A stretch of 64,000 bases of DNA from positions 1,488,001 to 1,552,000 of the forward strand of contig JASGHF010000001.1 in the NCBI GenBank assembly GCA_047602465.1. The letters run 5' to 3'. The translations under genes and the position numbers were made by a program. Under the pieces are notes generated by a model, which ran no database searches, had not been told where the DNA came from, and saw nothing but the letters and a program-made list of their open reading frames with translations. This DNA is from JADZAI01 sp047602465. GTDB taxonomy: Bacteria > Pseudomonadota > Alphaproteobacteria > Micropepsales > Micropepsaceae. This document shows positions 53,005 through 61,801 of the stretch, one piece after another (the first letter of the stretch is position 1; the number at the start of each line of letters is the position of its first letter).

Positions 53005-54540
53005 GTGAAAGCCAATCCGGCAGAAGCCACCGACGCGATGATGGCCGCCTATGCGGCGCGTGCGGCGGACTGCGCGGCCCATCCCGAACGGCTCGTTTCG
53101 CTGGGCGCGCAGCTTGGCCGCATCGCGGCGGCGAAGGGCGGCGAAACCGCCGTGATCTTCGAAGACGCCGCGATCAGCTGGGGCGATCTTCACCGCCGCT
53201 CCAACCGCCTCGCCCGCGCGCTGAGCGCCAGGGGCGTGAAGCCGGGCGATCTCATCACCATCGCGCTGCCCAACGGCATCGGCTTCATCGAGGTGTGTTA
53301 CGGCCTGTGGAAGGCCGGCGCCACGCCGCAGCCCGTCTCCTCACGCCTGCCGGAAGCCGAACTGAAAGCCATCGCCGATCTGGCCGGCGGTCCCATCATC
53401 ATCGGCGCGCCCTACGACACCGGTCGGGCGTCCTTCACCGTCGATGAACTGCTCGCCGCCTCCAGCGACGACAGCGACCTGCCCGATGTCTTCTCACCCA
53501 GCTGGAAGGCCCCGACCTCGGGCGGCTCCACCGGACGGCCCAAGCTCATCGTCTCGGGCGCGTCTTCGGCCTCGACCGGGCTGATGGGCATCGTCTGGCG
53601 GATCGGGCCGGATGACCGCGTGCTGATGCCGGGGCCGCTCTATCACAACGGCCCGCTCATCACGACCTTCGCGGCGCTGGAGGTGGGCGCGTCTGTCGTG
53701 CTGATGCCGAAATTCGATGCGGAGAAGACGCTGGCGCTGATCGACCGGCACAAGATCACCTGGATCTACACCGTGCCCACCATGATGGGCCGCATGTACC
53801 GCCTGCCCGACGAGGTGAAGGCGGCATACGACATCTCGTCGCTGAAGACGCTGTGGCACCTTGCAGCGCCCTGCCCGCCCTGGCTGAAGCAGGCGTGGAT
53901 CGACTGGATCGGCCCGGATGCGGTGATGGAGCTGTATGGCGGCACCGAAGGCGTCGCCAGCACCATCCTCGACGGCAATGAATGGCTGCTGCATCGCGGC
54001 TCGGTCGGCCGCGTGGTAGGCGGGGCCGAGATCGCGGCCTTCTCGCCCGATCTCCAGCGCCTGCCGGCGGGCGAAACGGGCGAAATCTTCATGCGCCGCC
54101 CGGAAGGCACGCCCGCGACCTATCGCTATCTCGGCGCGGAATCCAAGCCGCTGGACGGCGGCTGGGAATCCATCGGCGATATCGGCTGGCTGGACGAGGA
54201 CGGCTATCTCTATCTCGCCGACCGCCGCACCGACATGATCCTGGTCGGCGGCGCGAACGTCTATCCGGCGGAAGTGGAAGCCGCCATCGACGACCACCCG
54301 CTGGTCGGCTCCAGCTGCGTCATCGGCCTGCCGGACGACGATCTCGGCAACAAGGTCCACGCCATCGTGCAGGCGAAACCCGGCCTCACCGAAGCCGATC
54401 TCTTCGGCCATCTCGCCGAGCGGCTCGTCATCTACAAGCGCCCGCGCACCATCGAGTTCACCACCGAACCGCTGCGCGACGACGCCGGCAAGGTGCGCCG
54501 CTCGCAACTGCGCGCGGACCGGATCGCCGCGAAAGGCTGA
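53005..54540 (+). CDS. AMP-dependent acyl-CoA synthetase
   Basis: A 511-residue ANL-superfamily ligase: activates a carboxylic acid with ATP to acyl-AMP, then CoA thioester. The phosphate loop TSGGSTGRPKLIVSG, the ELYGGTEG motif, GDIGWLDEDGYLYLADRRTD (hinge Asp) and the late Lys of DDAGKVRRSQL are in place. GTG start with GGAG six bases before it. Shorter than medium-chain FadD, similar to bile-acid or aromatic acid ligases (Fadk-like). Likely feeds the acyl-CoA dehydrogenases around it. Confidence 0.93.
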   Translation: MKANPAEATDAMMAAYAARAADCAAHPERLVSLGAQLGRIAAAKGGETAVIFEDAAISWGDLHRRSNRLARALSARGVKPGDLITIALPNGIGFIEVCYGLWKAGATPQPVSSRLPEAELKAIADLAGGPIIIGAPYDTGRASFTVDELLAASSDDSDLPDVFSPSWKAPTSGGSTGRPKLIVSGASSASTGLMGIVWRIGPDDRVLMPGPLYHNGPLITTFAALEVGASVVLMPKFDAEKTLALIDRHKITWIYTVPTMMGRMYRLPDEVKAAYDISSLKTLWHLAAPCPPWLKQAWIDWIGPDAVMELYGGTEGVASTILDGNEWLLHRGSVGRVVGGAEIAAFSPDLQRLPAGETGEIFMRRPEGTPATYRYLGAESKPLDGGWESIGDIGWLDEDGYLYLADRRTDMILVGGANVYPAEVEAAIDDHPLVGSSCVIGLPDDDLGNKVHAIVQAKPGLTEADLFGHLAERLVIYKRPRTIEFTTEPLRDDAGKVRRSQLRADRIAAKG

Positions 54541-54552
54541 CGCCCAAGGCCC

Positions 54553-55041
54553 CTAGTCGCCGATCACGCTGAAATTCCCGACCGCATGGACCGCCAGACG
54601 GTCCTTGCCGTCATGCACCCAGCCTTCGACATAGGCGTTGCGGGCCGACAGGTTCATCACCTTTCCGCGCGCCCGCACCGGCCCGGATTTGACCGTCAGC
54701 GGCCGGAGACAGGTGAGCTTGATGTCCAGCGTCACCACCATCTTCTCCGCCGCCATCACGGTGTGCGCGGCCGCGCCCATCGCCGTGTCCAGCATCGCCG
54801 CCGCGGCGCCGCCGTGAAGGATGCCGATCGTGTTCTCCAGCGACTCCTCCGGGTCCAGCTCCATCACGATCTCACCGGGTTCAGCCACCACGCAGCGGAA
54901 GCCGATCAGCCGCGCCATCGGCGGCGGCGGCAAGGCGCCATCACGGATGCCCCGCATGATCTCCAGCCCGGTTTTCCCGGCGGCTTCGGCACGTGCGGCC
55001 TCCGGGTTCTGCCAGGTGACGGTGCGGCTGCGCGTCTCCAT
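54553..55041 (-). CDS. PaaI-type hot-dog thioesterase
   Basis: A 162-residue single hot-dog protein. The PaaI-family core LENTIGILHGGAAAAMLDTAM has the conserved HGG and the Asp of LDTA, which form the active site. It hydrolyses small acyl- or aryl-CoAs. ATG starting at the TetR gene's stop (TGATG); a GTG one codon earlier would overlap by four bases. Same operon as the TetR regulator. Confidence 0.9.
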   Translation of the reverse strand: METRSRTVTWQNPEAARAEAAGKTGLEIMRGIRDGALPPPPMARLIGFRCVVAEPGEIVMELDPEESLENTIGILHGGAAAAMLDTAMGAAAHTVMAAEKMVVTLDIKLTCLRPLTVKSGPVRARGKVMNLSARNAYVEGWVHDGKDRLAVHAVGNFSVIGD

Positions 55042-55565
55042 CACGCCGCCCCGAACGCGCGGCGGGTTTCGGCGAGGATTTCATCCGACAGGGCCGGATC
55101 GGCGCTGATCCGCGAGAGCAGCAACGCCCCGACCATGGCCGACCATCCGGCGATCGCCCAGCGGCGCTTCGCAGGGTCATCTTCACCCGCCAACGCATCG
55201 ATCCGCGCCCTCAGCCGGGCCGTGACGCCTGCGCGGTCTTCAGCGGGCAGGCGCGCCGCCTCGCCGCCCAGCGCCGCGTAGGGACAGCCGCGCCCGACCG
55301 AATCGCGGTGGGCCGGGGTCAGATAGGCCTTCGCCACGTCCTTCAGATCGCCCTGCAGCGCCGCCGGGCCGAGCGCCAGCGCCTCGGCCATCAGCGCCGT
55401 CTTGGAGGGGAAATGGCCGTAAAAACCGCCATGGGTGAGGCCTGCATCGCCCATGATGTCGGCGATAGTGACGGCCTCGAACCCCTTTTCGCGGAAGAGG
55501 CGGCTGGCTGACTCGACGATTTTTTCGCGGTTTTCCGCCTGCCTGGCGCGGCTGACCTTCATCAT
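55041..55565 (-). CDS. TetR family transcriptional regulator
   Basis: A 174-residue regulator with helix-turn-helix REKIVESASRLFREKGFEAV, then GLTHGGFYGHFPSKTALMAE; the C-terminal domain contains RGCPYAALGGEAARL, as in the TetR group acting on hydrophobic compounds (LmrA/YxaF-like). AAGGAGGG precedes its double ATG. Divergent from the SDR gene across 88 AT-rich bases with overlapping palindromes, which it probably binds. Confidence 0.92.
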   Translation of the reverse strand: MMKVSRARQAENREKIVESASRLFREKGFEAVTIADIMGDAGLTHGGFYGHFPSKTALMAEALALGPAALQGDLKDVAKAYLTPAHRDSVGRGCPYAALGGEAARLPAEDRAGVTARLRARIDALAGEDDPAKRRWAIAGWSAMVGALLLSRISADPALSDEILAETRRAFGAA

Positions 55566-55594
55566 GCCCTCCTTATGCGTCGATTAAGCAATAC

Positions 55595-55627
55595 ATGATG
55601 TCTATCATTTATACAATGATGATATCA
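55595..55627. promoter_or_regulatory. overlapping AT-rich palindromes between TetR and SDR genes
   Basis: ATGAT-N4-ATCAT (55595-55608), ATCATT-N5-AATGAT (55604-55620) and TGATATCA (55620-55627) overlap in a 33-base stretch. The AT-rich block contrasts with its surroundings and fits two promoters plus operator. The exact binding site cannot be chosen by eye. Confidence 0.55.
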
Positions 55628-55653
55628 AACATATAACCCAGAGGGAGACAGAC

Positions 55654-56439
55654 ATGGCCGACAAACCGACCGTCCTCATCACTGGCGCCTCGTCCGGCAT
55701 CGGCGCGACCTATGCCGACCGCTTCGCCAAACGCGGCCATAATCTCGTTCTCGCCGCCCGCAGCACCGACAAGCTGCAGGCCCTGGCCGCCCGGCTCGCG
55801 GCCGGCCACGGCATCGAGGCCGACATCGTAAAGGCCGATCTCACCAAGACCGCCGACATCGCCGCGCTGGAAAAGCGCCTCACCGACGACGCCTCGATCG
55901 GCGTCCTCATCAACAATGCGGGCGCAGCGCTGGCGGGCGGTTTCCTCAGCCAGACCTCGGACGAGATCGACGATCTGATCCGCCTCAACGTCATTTCGGT
56001 GACCCGTCTAGCGCGCGCCGCCGCCGTGCGCTTCGCGGCCGGGGGCAAGGGCGCGATCGTCAACATCGCCTCGGTCGTCGGCCTCGCGCCGGAATTCGGC
56101 TCTTCGGTCTATGGCGCGACCAAGGCCTTCGTGACGTATATCTCGCAGAGCCTGCAGACCGAACTTGCGGCGAGCGGCGTCTATGTGCAGGGCGTGCTGC
56201 CCGCCGCCACGCGCACCGCAATCTGGAATTCCAGCGGCCGCGACCTCGACGCCATTCCCGGCCTGATGGACGTGGAAGACCTCGTCGATGCCGCGCTCGT
56301 CGGCTTCGACCGCCGCGAGGCCATCACCATCCCGCCGCTGCCGGACGCCGCGCAGTGGGACGCTTACGACAATGCCCGCAAGGCGCTGCTGCCCGGCTTC
56401 GGCAACACCAGGCCGGCAGCGCGTTACCGCGCCGCCTGA
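55654..56439 (+). CDS. SDR family NAD(P)-dependent oxidoreductase
   Basis: A 261-residue classical short-chain dehydrogenase: LITGASSGIGATYA cofactor loop, NNAGAALAG, catalytic Ser in NIASVVG and the Tyr-Lys pair in VYGATKAF. GAGGGAG precedes the ATG. Substrate unknown; TetR-divergent SDRs are often detoxification or lipid keto-reductases. The gene is followed by a hairpin leader before the next dehydrogenase. Confidence 0.9.
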   Translation: MADKPTVLITGASSGIGATYADRFAKRGHNLVLAARSTDKLQALAARLAAGHGIEADIVKADLTKTADIAALEKRLTDDASIGVLINNAGAALAGGFLSQTSDEIDDLIRLNVISVTRLARAAAVRFAAGGKGAIVNIASVVGLAPEFGSSVYGATKAFVTYISQSLQTELAASGVYVQGVLPAATRTAIWNSSGRDLDAIPGLMDVEDLVDAALVGFDRREAITIPPLPDAAQWDAYDNARKALLPGFGNTRPAARYRAA

Positions 56440-56446
56440 ATATGCG

Positions 56447-56505
56447 CGGCGCGGAAACGACGCGAAGCTGAACGCACGTCCATATCCCAGGCCGTTTCCG
56501 CGCCG
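56447..56505. repeat. 13-base inverted repeat in the gap before an acyl-CoA dehydrogenase gene
   Basis: CGGCGCGGAAACG and CGTTTCCGCGCCG form a perfect 13-base stem with a 33-base loop, starting 8 bases after the SDR stop. No T tract follows. Could be a terminator or an mRNA structure; the rest of the 157-base gap shows nothing else clear. Confidence 0.5.
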
Positions 56506-56596
56506 GTCCGCGATGCCCTGCCCTTGAAGCGGCCCGGCGGCGCAGGCAGGGTGCGCACCATTCAAGAACCGACGCAACGCCGCACAAGGAAACGCC

Positions 56597-57751
56597 ATGA
56601 CCCACGCCGTCGCACGCCCCGACTGGATGACCGAAGACCTGCTGATCTTCGAGGACGCCGTCACCAAGTTCACCGAGAAGGAATTGCTGCCGCACGGTGC
56701 GAAATGGGAGGCCGAGGGCCAAGTGCCGCGCGAGGTATGGCTGAAGGCCGGTGAAGCCGGCCTCCTCTGCGCCTCGATGCCCGAGGAGTATGGCGGCGGC
56801 GGCGGCTCGTTCGCGCACGAAGCCGTGCTGATCGACGTATTCGGCAAGAAGGGCGTGACCGGCTTCGGCGCCTCGCTGCATAACGCGATCGTCGCGCCCT
56901 ATATCTGTCATTACGGCACCGAGCAGCAGAAGAAGCGCTGGCTGCCGCGGCTCGCGACCGGCGAACTGGTCGGCGCGATCGCGATGACCGAGCCGGGCAC
57001 CGGCTCCGACCTGCAATCGATCAAGACGACGGCGAAGCCCGACGGCAACGGCTATGTCGTCAACGGCTCCAAGACGTTCATCACCAATGGCGGCACGGCG
57101 AACCTCATCATCGTCGTTGCGAAGACTGACCCGGCCGGCGGCGCGAAGGGCACGTCACTGGTGATCGTGGAGACCGACGAGGCCGAAGGCTTCCGCCGCG
57201 GCCGCAAGCTCGACAAGATCGGCCTGCACGGACAGGACACGTCGGAATTGTTCTTCGAGGACGTCAAAGTCCCCGCCGACAATCTGCTCGGCGGATCGGA
57301 AGGCCGGGGCTTCTTCTCGCTGATGGAGCAGCTTCCCTCCGAGCGCCTGCAGATCGCGCTGCAGGGCGTCGCGATGATGGAGCGCGCCATCGAGGAGACG
57401 GTGAAATATACCCGCGAGCGCAAGGCGTTCGGCAAGGCGGTGATGGATTTCCAGAACACCCAGTTCGTGCTCGCCGACTGCAAAGCCAAGGCGACCATCG
57501 CGCGCGTCTTCTGCAACTGGGCGGTCGATCAGCTGATGCAAGGCAAGCTCGACGCCTTCACCGCTTCGATGGCCAAGATGTGGGTTTCGGACGAACAGGT
57601 GAAGATCGTCGATGAATGCCTGCAGCTGCACGGCGGCTATGGCTATATGAACGAGTATCCCATCGCGCAGATGTACAGAGATGCGCGCGTTCAGAAGATC
57701 TATGGCGGCACCAACGAGATCATGAAGGTGCTGATCGCCCGGTCCTTGTGA
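56597..57751 (+). CDS. acyl-CoA dehydrogenase
   Basis: A 384-residue acyl-CoA dehydrogenase. Motifs: AIAMTEPGTGSDLQSIKT (flavin/acyl signature), NGSKTFITNGGTAN, ERKAFGKAVMDFQ, LQLHGGYGYMNEYP and YGGTNEIMKVLIAR, the classic C-terminal loop. It resembles medium/long-chain enzymes. It is the fourth acyl-CoA dehydrogenase in the window. GTGA overlap with the GNAT gene. Confidence 0.95.
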   Translation: MTHAVARPDWMTEDLLIFEDAVTKFTEKELLPHGAKWEAEGQVPREVWLKAGEAGLLCASMPEEYGGGGGSFAHEAVLIDVFGKKGVTGFGASLHNAIVAPYICHYGTEQQKKRWLPRLATGELVGAIAMTEPGTGSDLQSIKTTAKPDGNGYVVNGSKTFITNGGTANLIIVVAKTDPAGGAKGTSLVIVETDEAEGFRRGRKLDKIGLHGQDTSELFFEDVKVPADNLLGGSEGRGFFSLMEQLPSERLQIALQGVAMMERAIEETVKYTRERKAFGKAVMDFQNTQFVLADCKAKATIARVFCNWAVDQLMQGKLDAFTASMAKMWVSDEQVKIVDECLQLHGGYGYMNEYPIAQMYRDARVQKIYGGTNEIMKVLIARSL

Positions 57752-58260
57752 AGGTTCGCCGACTCGCACCGGAGGAAGCTGCTTCCGCCGTGCCTGCCCT
57801 CGCCGCAGTCCTGCAGGACTGTGTCGCGGGCGGCGCGTCGGTCGGCTTTATGGACGGCCTGACACGCGAAGAGGCTGAGGCGTTCTTCGCCGGATGCGCC
57901 GCGTCGGCGGCGTCAGGCGCGCGCTTCATCTTCATCGCCGAGGACGACGCCGGCATTTGCGGCACGTTGCAGCTCGTGCCCGCCTCGATGCCGAACCAGC
58001 CGCACCGCGCCGACATTTCCAAGATGCTGGTGCATCGCCGCGCAAGGCGGGGTGGCGTCGGCGCGGCGTTGCTGCGGGCGGCGGAGGCCGAGGCGACCGC
58101 GCGCGGCTTCACGCTTCTGGTGCTGGATACCGTGACCGGCAGCGATGCGGCCCGCGTCTATGAACGCCAGGGCTGGGTGAGGAGCGGCGACATTCCGAAC
58201 TATGCGCTGTGGCCGGACGGACGGCCCTGTTCGACCACCGTCTATTTTCGCGTGCTTTAG
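57748..58260 (+). CDS. GNAT family N-acetyltransferase
   Basis: A 170-residue acetyl-CoA-dependent acetyltransferase. Core: ISKMLVHRRARRGGVGAALL, where RRGGVGAAL is the acetyl-CoA pyrophosphate loop (motif A), then LLVLDTVTGSDAARVYERQG (motif B). Start GTG inside the dehydrogenase stop (GTGA). Substrate unknown. The stop overlaps the next convergent gene as TTAG. Confidence 0.9.
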   Translation: MKVRRLAPEEAASAVPALAAVLQDCVAGGASVGFMDGLTREEAEAFFAGCAASAASGARFIFIAEDDAGICGTLQLVPASMPNQPHRADISKMLVHRRARRGGVGAALLRAAEAEATARGFTLLVLDTVTGSDAARVYERQGWVRSGDIPNYALWPDGRPCSTTVYFRVL

Positions 58261-59249
58261 CCAGCCTCGCGCCGTGCGCGTTCGAAGATGCGGGCGAACC
58301 ATTCGTCTTTCTGGCCGAGCGCGAAGGTCAGCGGCTTGCCCGTCGCCTTGCGCACCTCGACGCCGTCGTCATAGACGGTGAAGTCGATGACGGTGTTGAG
58401 CCGCACCGCGATGTTCTTGTCGCCGCCGTTGAAGATGATGCGCTTGGTGGTCAGCACGATGTCGCCCGCGCCATAGGAATGCGTGAAGCTCTGCTTGCCG
58501 CGTGAGCGCGGCTCCAGCGCCTGGCCGTAGCCGGCATAGAGGCAGCGCTCGGTGCCGGGCAGCGCGATGGGCGAGTTGGCTTCGGGCAGTTCGCCTTCAT
58601 CCACCTGCCAGCGCAGCTTGGCCCGCGCGAGGCGGTCGCGTGTCGTGTCGTCGATCTCCATCCGCGCATGAAGCGCGTGGCCGAGCGTATCGATGCGCGC
58701 TTCCTCGTCCGCCGTCAGGCGGTCGTCGGCGATGGCGGCTGCGATCTCCTGGCTCATACGCCATTCGACGGCCATCGACAGGATCGCCGCCGCTTCGTCT
58801 GCGCCGATGCCGGTCGAGTCGGCCGCCGCCGCATAGGCGGCCCGCTCCGCATCCGTCAGGCCGTCATCCGCGATGAGGTGCCGCGCCGCCTCAGCGAGCG
58901 CCGTGCGCGCCTTCGCCAGCACGACGGTTTCGGCCTCGCCCGCCAGGTCGAACGCCGAAGCGAGTTGCCGCAAGCGCGCCGCGCCGCCCTCGACCGTCTG
59001 CTGCGCCGTCATATCGGTGGCGGCGCGCGAGATCAGCATCATCGTCTCGCTCAAGGTGGCGTCCTTGAAGGTCGCGGCGTATTTCGCCTCGATGGCGGCG
59101 ATGGCCTCGCGCGGCACGCCGGCCCAGTCGGGCGCTTCGGCCAGCAGGGTTTCGGCCTCGGCGAGCATCGCCTCGCGATGGATGCGGCCGAAGAGACGGC
59201 CGAACATGCCCTGTTCGGGCAGAGGCTTCACTTGGAACGGTGCGGACAT
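58257..59249 (-). CDS. helical protein with C-terminal PH-like domain, function unknown
   Basis: A 330-residue cytoplasmic protein. Residues about 30-210 are Ala/Glu-rich helices with repeated xLTxxExxxxxxL segments (LIADDGLTDAERAAYAAAAD; IADDRLTADEEARIDTLGHA), reminiscent of TerB/EF-hand-like tellurite-resistance folds. The C-terminal 110 residues (GDIVLTTKRIIFNGGDKNIA; KATGKPLTFALGQ) look like a bacterial PH-type domain. No known function; no ribosome site is clear before the ATG. Confidence 0.72.
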   Translation of the reverse strand: MSAPFQVKPLPEQGMFGRLFGRIHREAMLAEAETLLAEAPDWAGVPREAIAAIEAKYAATFKDATLSETMMLISRAATDMTAQQTVEGGAARLRQLASAFDLAGEAETVVLAKARTALAEAARHLIADDGLTDAERAAYAAAADSTGIGADEAAAILSMAVEWRMSQEIAAAIADDRLTADEEARIDTLGHALHARMEIDDTTRDRLARAKLRWQVDEGELPEANSPIALPGTERCLYAGYGQALEPRSRGKQSFTHSYGAGDIVLTTKRIIFNGGDKNIAVRLNTVIDFTVYDDGVEVRKATGKPLTFALGQKDEWFARIFERARREAG

Positions 59250-59280
59250 GAGTGTGGGTTAGCGGCGATTGGGCCGCGCC

Positions 59281-59644
59281 TCAAGGGAGGCGGACGACGA
59301 AGCTTTTGCGGGTGGTCTCGATCACCCGCCAGATTCCGGTAAAGCCCGGCTCGATCACGAACTGGTCACCGGCTTTGACCCGTCGCGGCGCGCCGCCGTC
59401 GGCCATGATCTCGCTGATGCCGGACAGGATGCAGCACTGCTCCCACTCGTCATAGACGATGCGCCAGGCGCCGGGCGTCGCTTCCCAGACGCCGGCGAAG
59501 GTCTTGCCGTCGGCGCTCTCGTTGAAAAACCCAGGTGCGGGTTTGGGGCGCACCTTCGAGAATGCGGTCGGCGGCCGGCGCCCCGGCTTCGAAGGTCTGG
59601 CTTTCCAGATCGGCCAGCGGAAAGGGGATGAAACCTGTCGTCAT
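59281..59644 (-). pseudogene. DUF861-type cupin with a +1 frameshift in a T5 run
   Basis: The first frame gives MTTGFIPFPLADLESQ and ends APQTRTWVF; the next frame continues NESADGKTFAGVWEATPG, EWEQCCILSGIS, AGDQFVIEPGFTGIW to FVVRLP, as in DUF861 cupins (about 120 residues). The join is at five T's on the minus strand (A's at 59525-59529); four T's would restore a single frame. The total is 364 bases, 3x121+1. Either a real loss of function, a sequencing error or, less likely, slippage. The start overlaps the stop of the preceding gene by ATGA. Small cupins of this kind bind metal or sugars. Confidence 0.82.
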
Positions 59645-59970
59645 TCCGGCGCAGGCTTGCCCAGCGGCGCGGCGGCATTGGCGATGCGGCACTGATAGGC
59701 GCTGCGCTCGCGCCCCGGCGGCGCGTAGAGAATGTCGAGCCAGTTGGGCGCGACCACCATATGGCCGCCGCCGCGCAGCACGCTCTTGCCGTCGCCTTCG
59801 TGCCGCGTCAGTTCGACGATGCCGCCCGCCGTCTCAAGCCAGCCCTCTTCGGGCGGGCGCACATCGTTGAGCGCGAGGCGAATCGTGGGGCCTTCCGCGC
59901 ATTCATAGGTTTCCCACACCGCATTGGCGGGCGCCGCAGCGGCGGCGGCCGCAAGAACCAGAAACAGCAT
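59641..59970 (-). CDS. small exported protein, MliC-like
   Basis: A 109-residue protein with a short signal peptide (MLFLVLAAAAAAAPANA). The mature part has a Cys near each end (YECAEG, YQCRIA) and GGIVELTRHEGDGKSVLRGG between, resembling the small beta-barrel of MliC-type lysozyme inhibitors. Homology is suggestive, not certain. Its stop overlaps the cupin start (ATGA), so they share a transcript. A similar exported gene lies 6 bases upstream of it. Confidence 0.6.
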   Translation of the reverse strand: MLFLVLAAAAAAAPANAVWETYECAEGPTIRLALNDVRPPEEGWLETAGGIVELTRHEGDGKSVLRGGGHMVVAPNWLDILYAPPGRERSAYQCRIANAAAPLGKPAPE

Positions 59971-59976
59971 GAAACC

Positions 59977-60330
59977 CTACTGCATGATCGCGAAGCAGTC
60001 GTACATCACAGGCTGATCGTCATAATAGACCGTTGCCCGGTTAGCCATGGTGACCACGGTGAAGTTACCGCCGACATAGCGCACGCCGCTGGTGGAACCC
60101 GTGATCTTGAGGCTCAGCACGCCGCCGACGCCGGTTGAGAAAACGATCCCGCTGGGCAGATAGGCGATGGTGAAGTGCTTTTCGTTGGCGCAGACGAACG
60201 AATTGATCTGGTCGCCATCCACATCGAACGGCACGCCGAGAGGCCCCACCGGAATATCCGGCGGTGGCGGCTTGGCGCATGACGCCAGGCCGGCGGCCAG
60301 CGCCGCGACGATCGCCCCCCTCAGCCGCAA
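59977..60330 (-). CDS. MliC-like lipoprotein
   Basis: A 117-residue lipoprotein: signal peptide ending ASCAKPP (lipobox). The mature domain FVCANEKHFTIAYL and VMYDCFA has two Cys at the edges of a beta-barrel with SGVRYVGGN, the SxxxYx pattern of MliC/PliC lysozyme inhibitors. The start is TTG with AAGGGGGAACGGA upstream; no ATG fits. Such proteins block host or phage lysozyme at the envelope. In tandem with a second, less alike gene. Confidence 0.65.
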   Translation of the reverse strand: MRLRGAIVAALAAGLASCAKPPPPDIPVGPLGVPFDVDGDQINSFVCANEKHFTIAYLPSGIVFSTGVGGVLSLKITGSTSGVRYVGGNFTVVTMANRATVYYDDQPVMYDCFAIMQ

Positions 60331-60354
60331 ATCCGTTCCCCCTTCAGTCCTTTA

Positions 60355-61737
60355 TCAAGCCGCAGCGACGGCCGGCGGCGCATCCGCCAGCGCCGGGACC
60401 GGCAGTTTCGCGCCGCCCCACCCGCCTTCGCGCGCCCGGACCGCACCGCGCGTCTGCTCCATTTCGATGTCGATGCAGTATTTGTCGAAGTTCACCTGCA
60501 TCGTGTGACGCCGCGACTTGTAATAGCGGCCCATCGCACGCTCCTCGTCGTCGACGATCGCCTTCTCCATCTCGTCCGGTGACGGCAGGACATATTCGCC
60601 CTTCAGGAAAGCCGCGATCCATTTCGCCTGACGCTCGGCGAAGTTCACCAGCGTCGGCAGAGGCTGCGCCAGCCCCATGAAGAAGAGGTTCGGCACGCCG
60701 GGCCGCCAGATGCGCTTGAAGAGGCCGATATGGTTGTCGACCACCGGCGCGGTCTGCTGGTCGAGGAAGGGGAAGGTGATGTTGTAGCCGGTGGCGTAGA
60801 TGATGGCGTCGACATCCTCGACGCTGCCATCGGTGAACTTGACCTGCGCGCCCATCTTCTCGGCGATGTTGGGCTTCATGTGAACATCGCCGCAGCCGGC
60901 GCGGGTGAGGAATTCGCCCGAAACCGATGGATGCGCGTCGGCGGGGTGATGTTCGGGTTCGGGCAGGCCGTAATTCTTCATATGGCCGACCGTATTCACG
61001 ATCATCCGCTTCATCAGGAAGCGATAGAGCCAGTTCGGAATCCAGGCCGGCGCAACGCCCTTATCGGGCGGATGGCCGTTGATGTATTTGGGGAAGATCC
61101 AGACGCCCCGGCGCGCCGCGACCATCAGCTTTCTGGCGATGGGCTTCTGGGCCAGCTCGCTCGCGATATCCATCGCGCTGTTGCCCATGCCGACGACCAG
61201 CACGTTCTTGCCGACAAGATCGTGCGGCTCGAACGGCGTGCGATAGGCGTGGGAGTGGATTTCGACGCCGTCGAACGTGCCGGGGAATTCGGGCGTGTTC
61301 GGATCCCAGTGATGGCCGTTGCACACGAACAGCGCGTCATAGCGGCGCGTTTCGCCGGTCGAGAGCGTGACGCTCCACACCCCGTCGGCGCCGCGCACGG
61401 CCTTCTCGACGCGCGTGTTGAAGGTGATCTTCCGGCGCAGATCGAACGTGTCGACATAGGCGTTAAAATAGCTAAGCACCTGGGCGTGGTGGGGATAGTC
61501 AGGGAAATTCGCGGGTATGGGGAAATCCTGGAACTGCATCCGCGTCTTGGACGTGTCGATATGCAGCGACTGGTAGCAGGCGGACTTGCCCCCCGGATTG
61601 TTGAAATTCCAGGTGCCGCCGATATCGCCCGTCATCTCGAAGATGTCGAAGGGCAGACCGCGATCGGCAAGCGCCTTGGCCGTGGTGAAACCGGAACATC
61701 CGGCTCCGACGATGCAGGATCTGGGAAGTGCGCTCAT
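60355..61737 (-). CDS. flavin-containing monooxygenase
   Basis: A 460-residue FMO. FAD fingerprint CIVGAGCSGFTTAKAL, the FMO signature FDGVEIHSHAY (FxGxxxHxxxY, Tyr as in FMOs rather than Trp of Baeyer-Villiger enzymes), and the NADPH fingerprint VLVVGMGNSAMDIASELA, then IIYATGYNITFPF. It oxygenates nucleophilic N/S or carbonyl substrates with NADPH and O2. The start is the ATG of MSALPRS, six codons inside the longest frame. No partner gene. Confidence 0.94.
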   Translation of the reverse strand: MSALPRSCIVGAGCSGFTTAKALADRGLPFDIFEMTGDIGGTWNFNNPGGKSACYQSLHIDTSKTRMQFQDFPIPANFPDYPHHAQVLSYFNAYVDTFDLRRKITFNTRVEKAVRGADGVWSVTLSTGETRRYDALFVCNGHHWDPNTPEFPGTFDGVEIHSHAYRTPFEPHDLVGKNVLVVGMGNSAMDIASELAQKPIARKLMVAARRGVWIFPKYINGHPPDKGVAPAWIPNWLYRFLMKRMIVNTVGHMKNYGLPEPEHHPADAHPSVSGEFLTRAGCGDVHMKPNIAEKMGAQVKFTDGSVEDVDAIIYATGYNITFPFLDQQTAPVVDNHIGLFKRIWRPGVPNLFFMGLAQPLPTLVNFAERQAKWIAAFLKGEYVLPSPDEMEKAIVDDEERAMGRYYKSRRHTMQVNFDKYCIDIEMEQTRGAVRAREGGWGGAKLPVPALADAPPAVAAA

Positions 61738-61801
61738 GACAGACAGGCCCGGCAATGACGTGATGGGCGGACACTGCCCGCCCCTGCCGGGCGGGGCAAG
61801 C

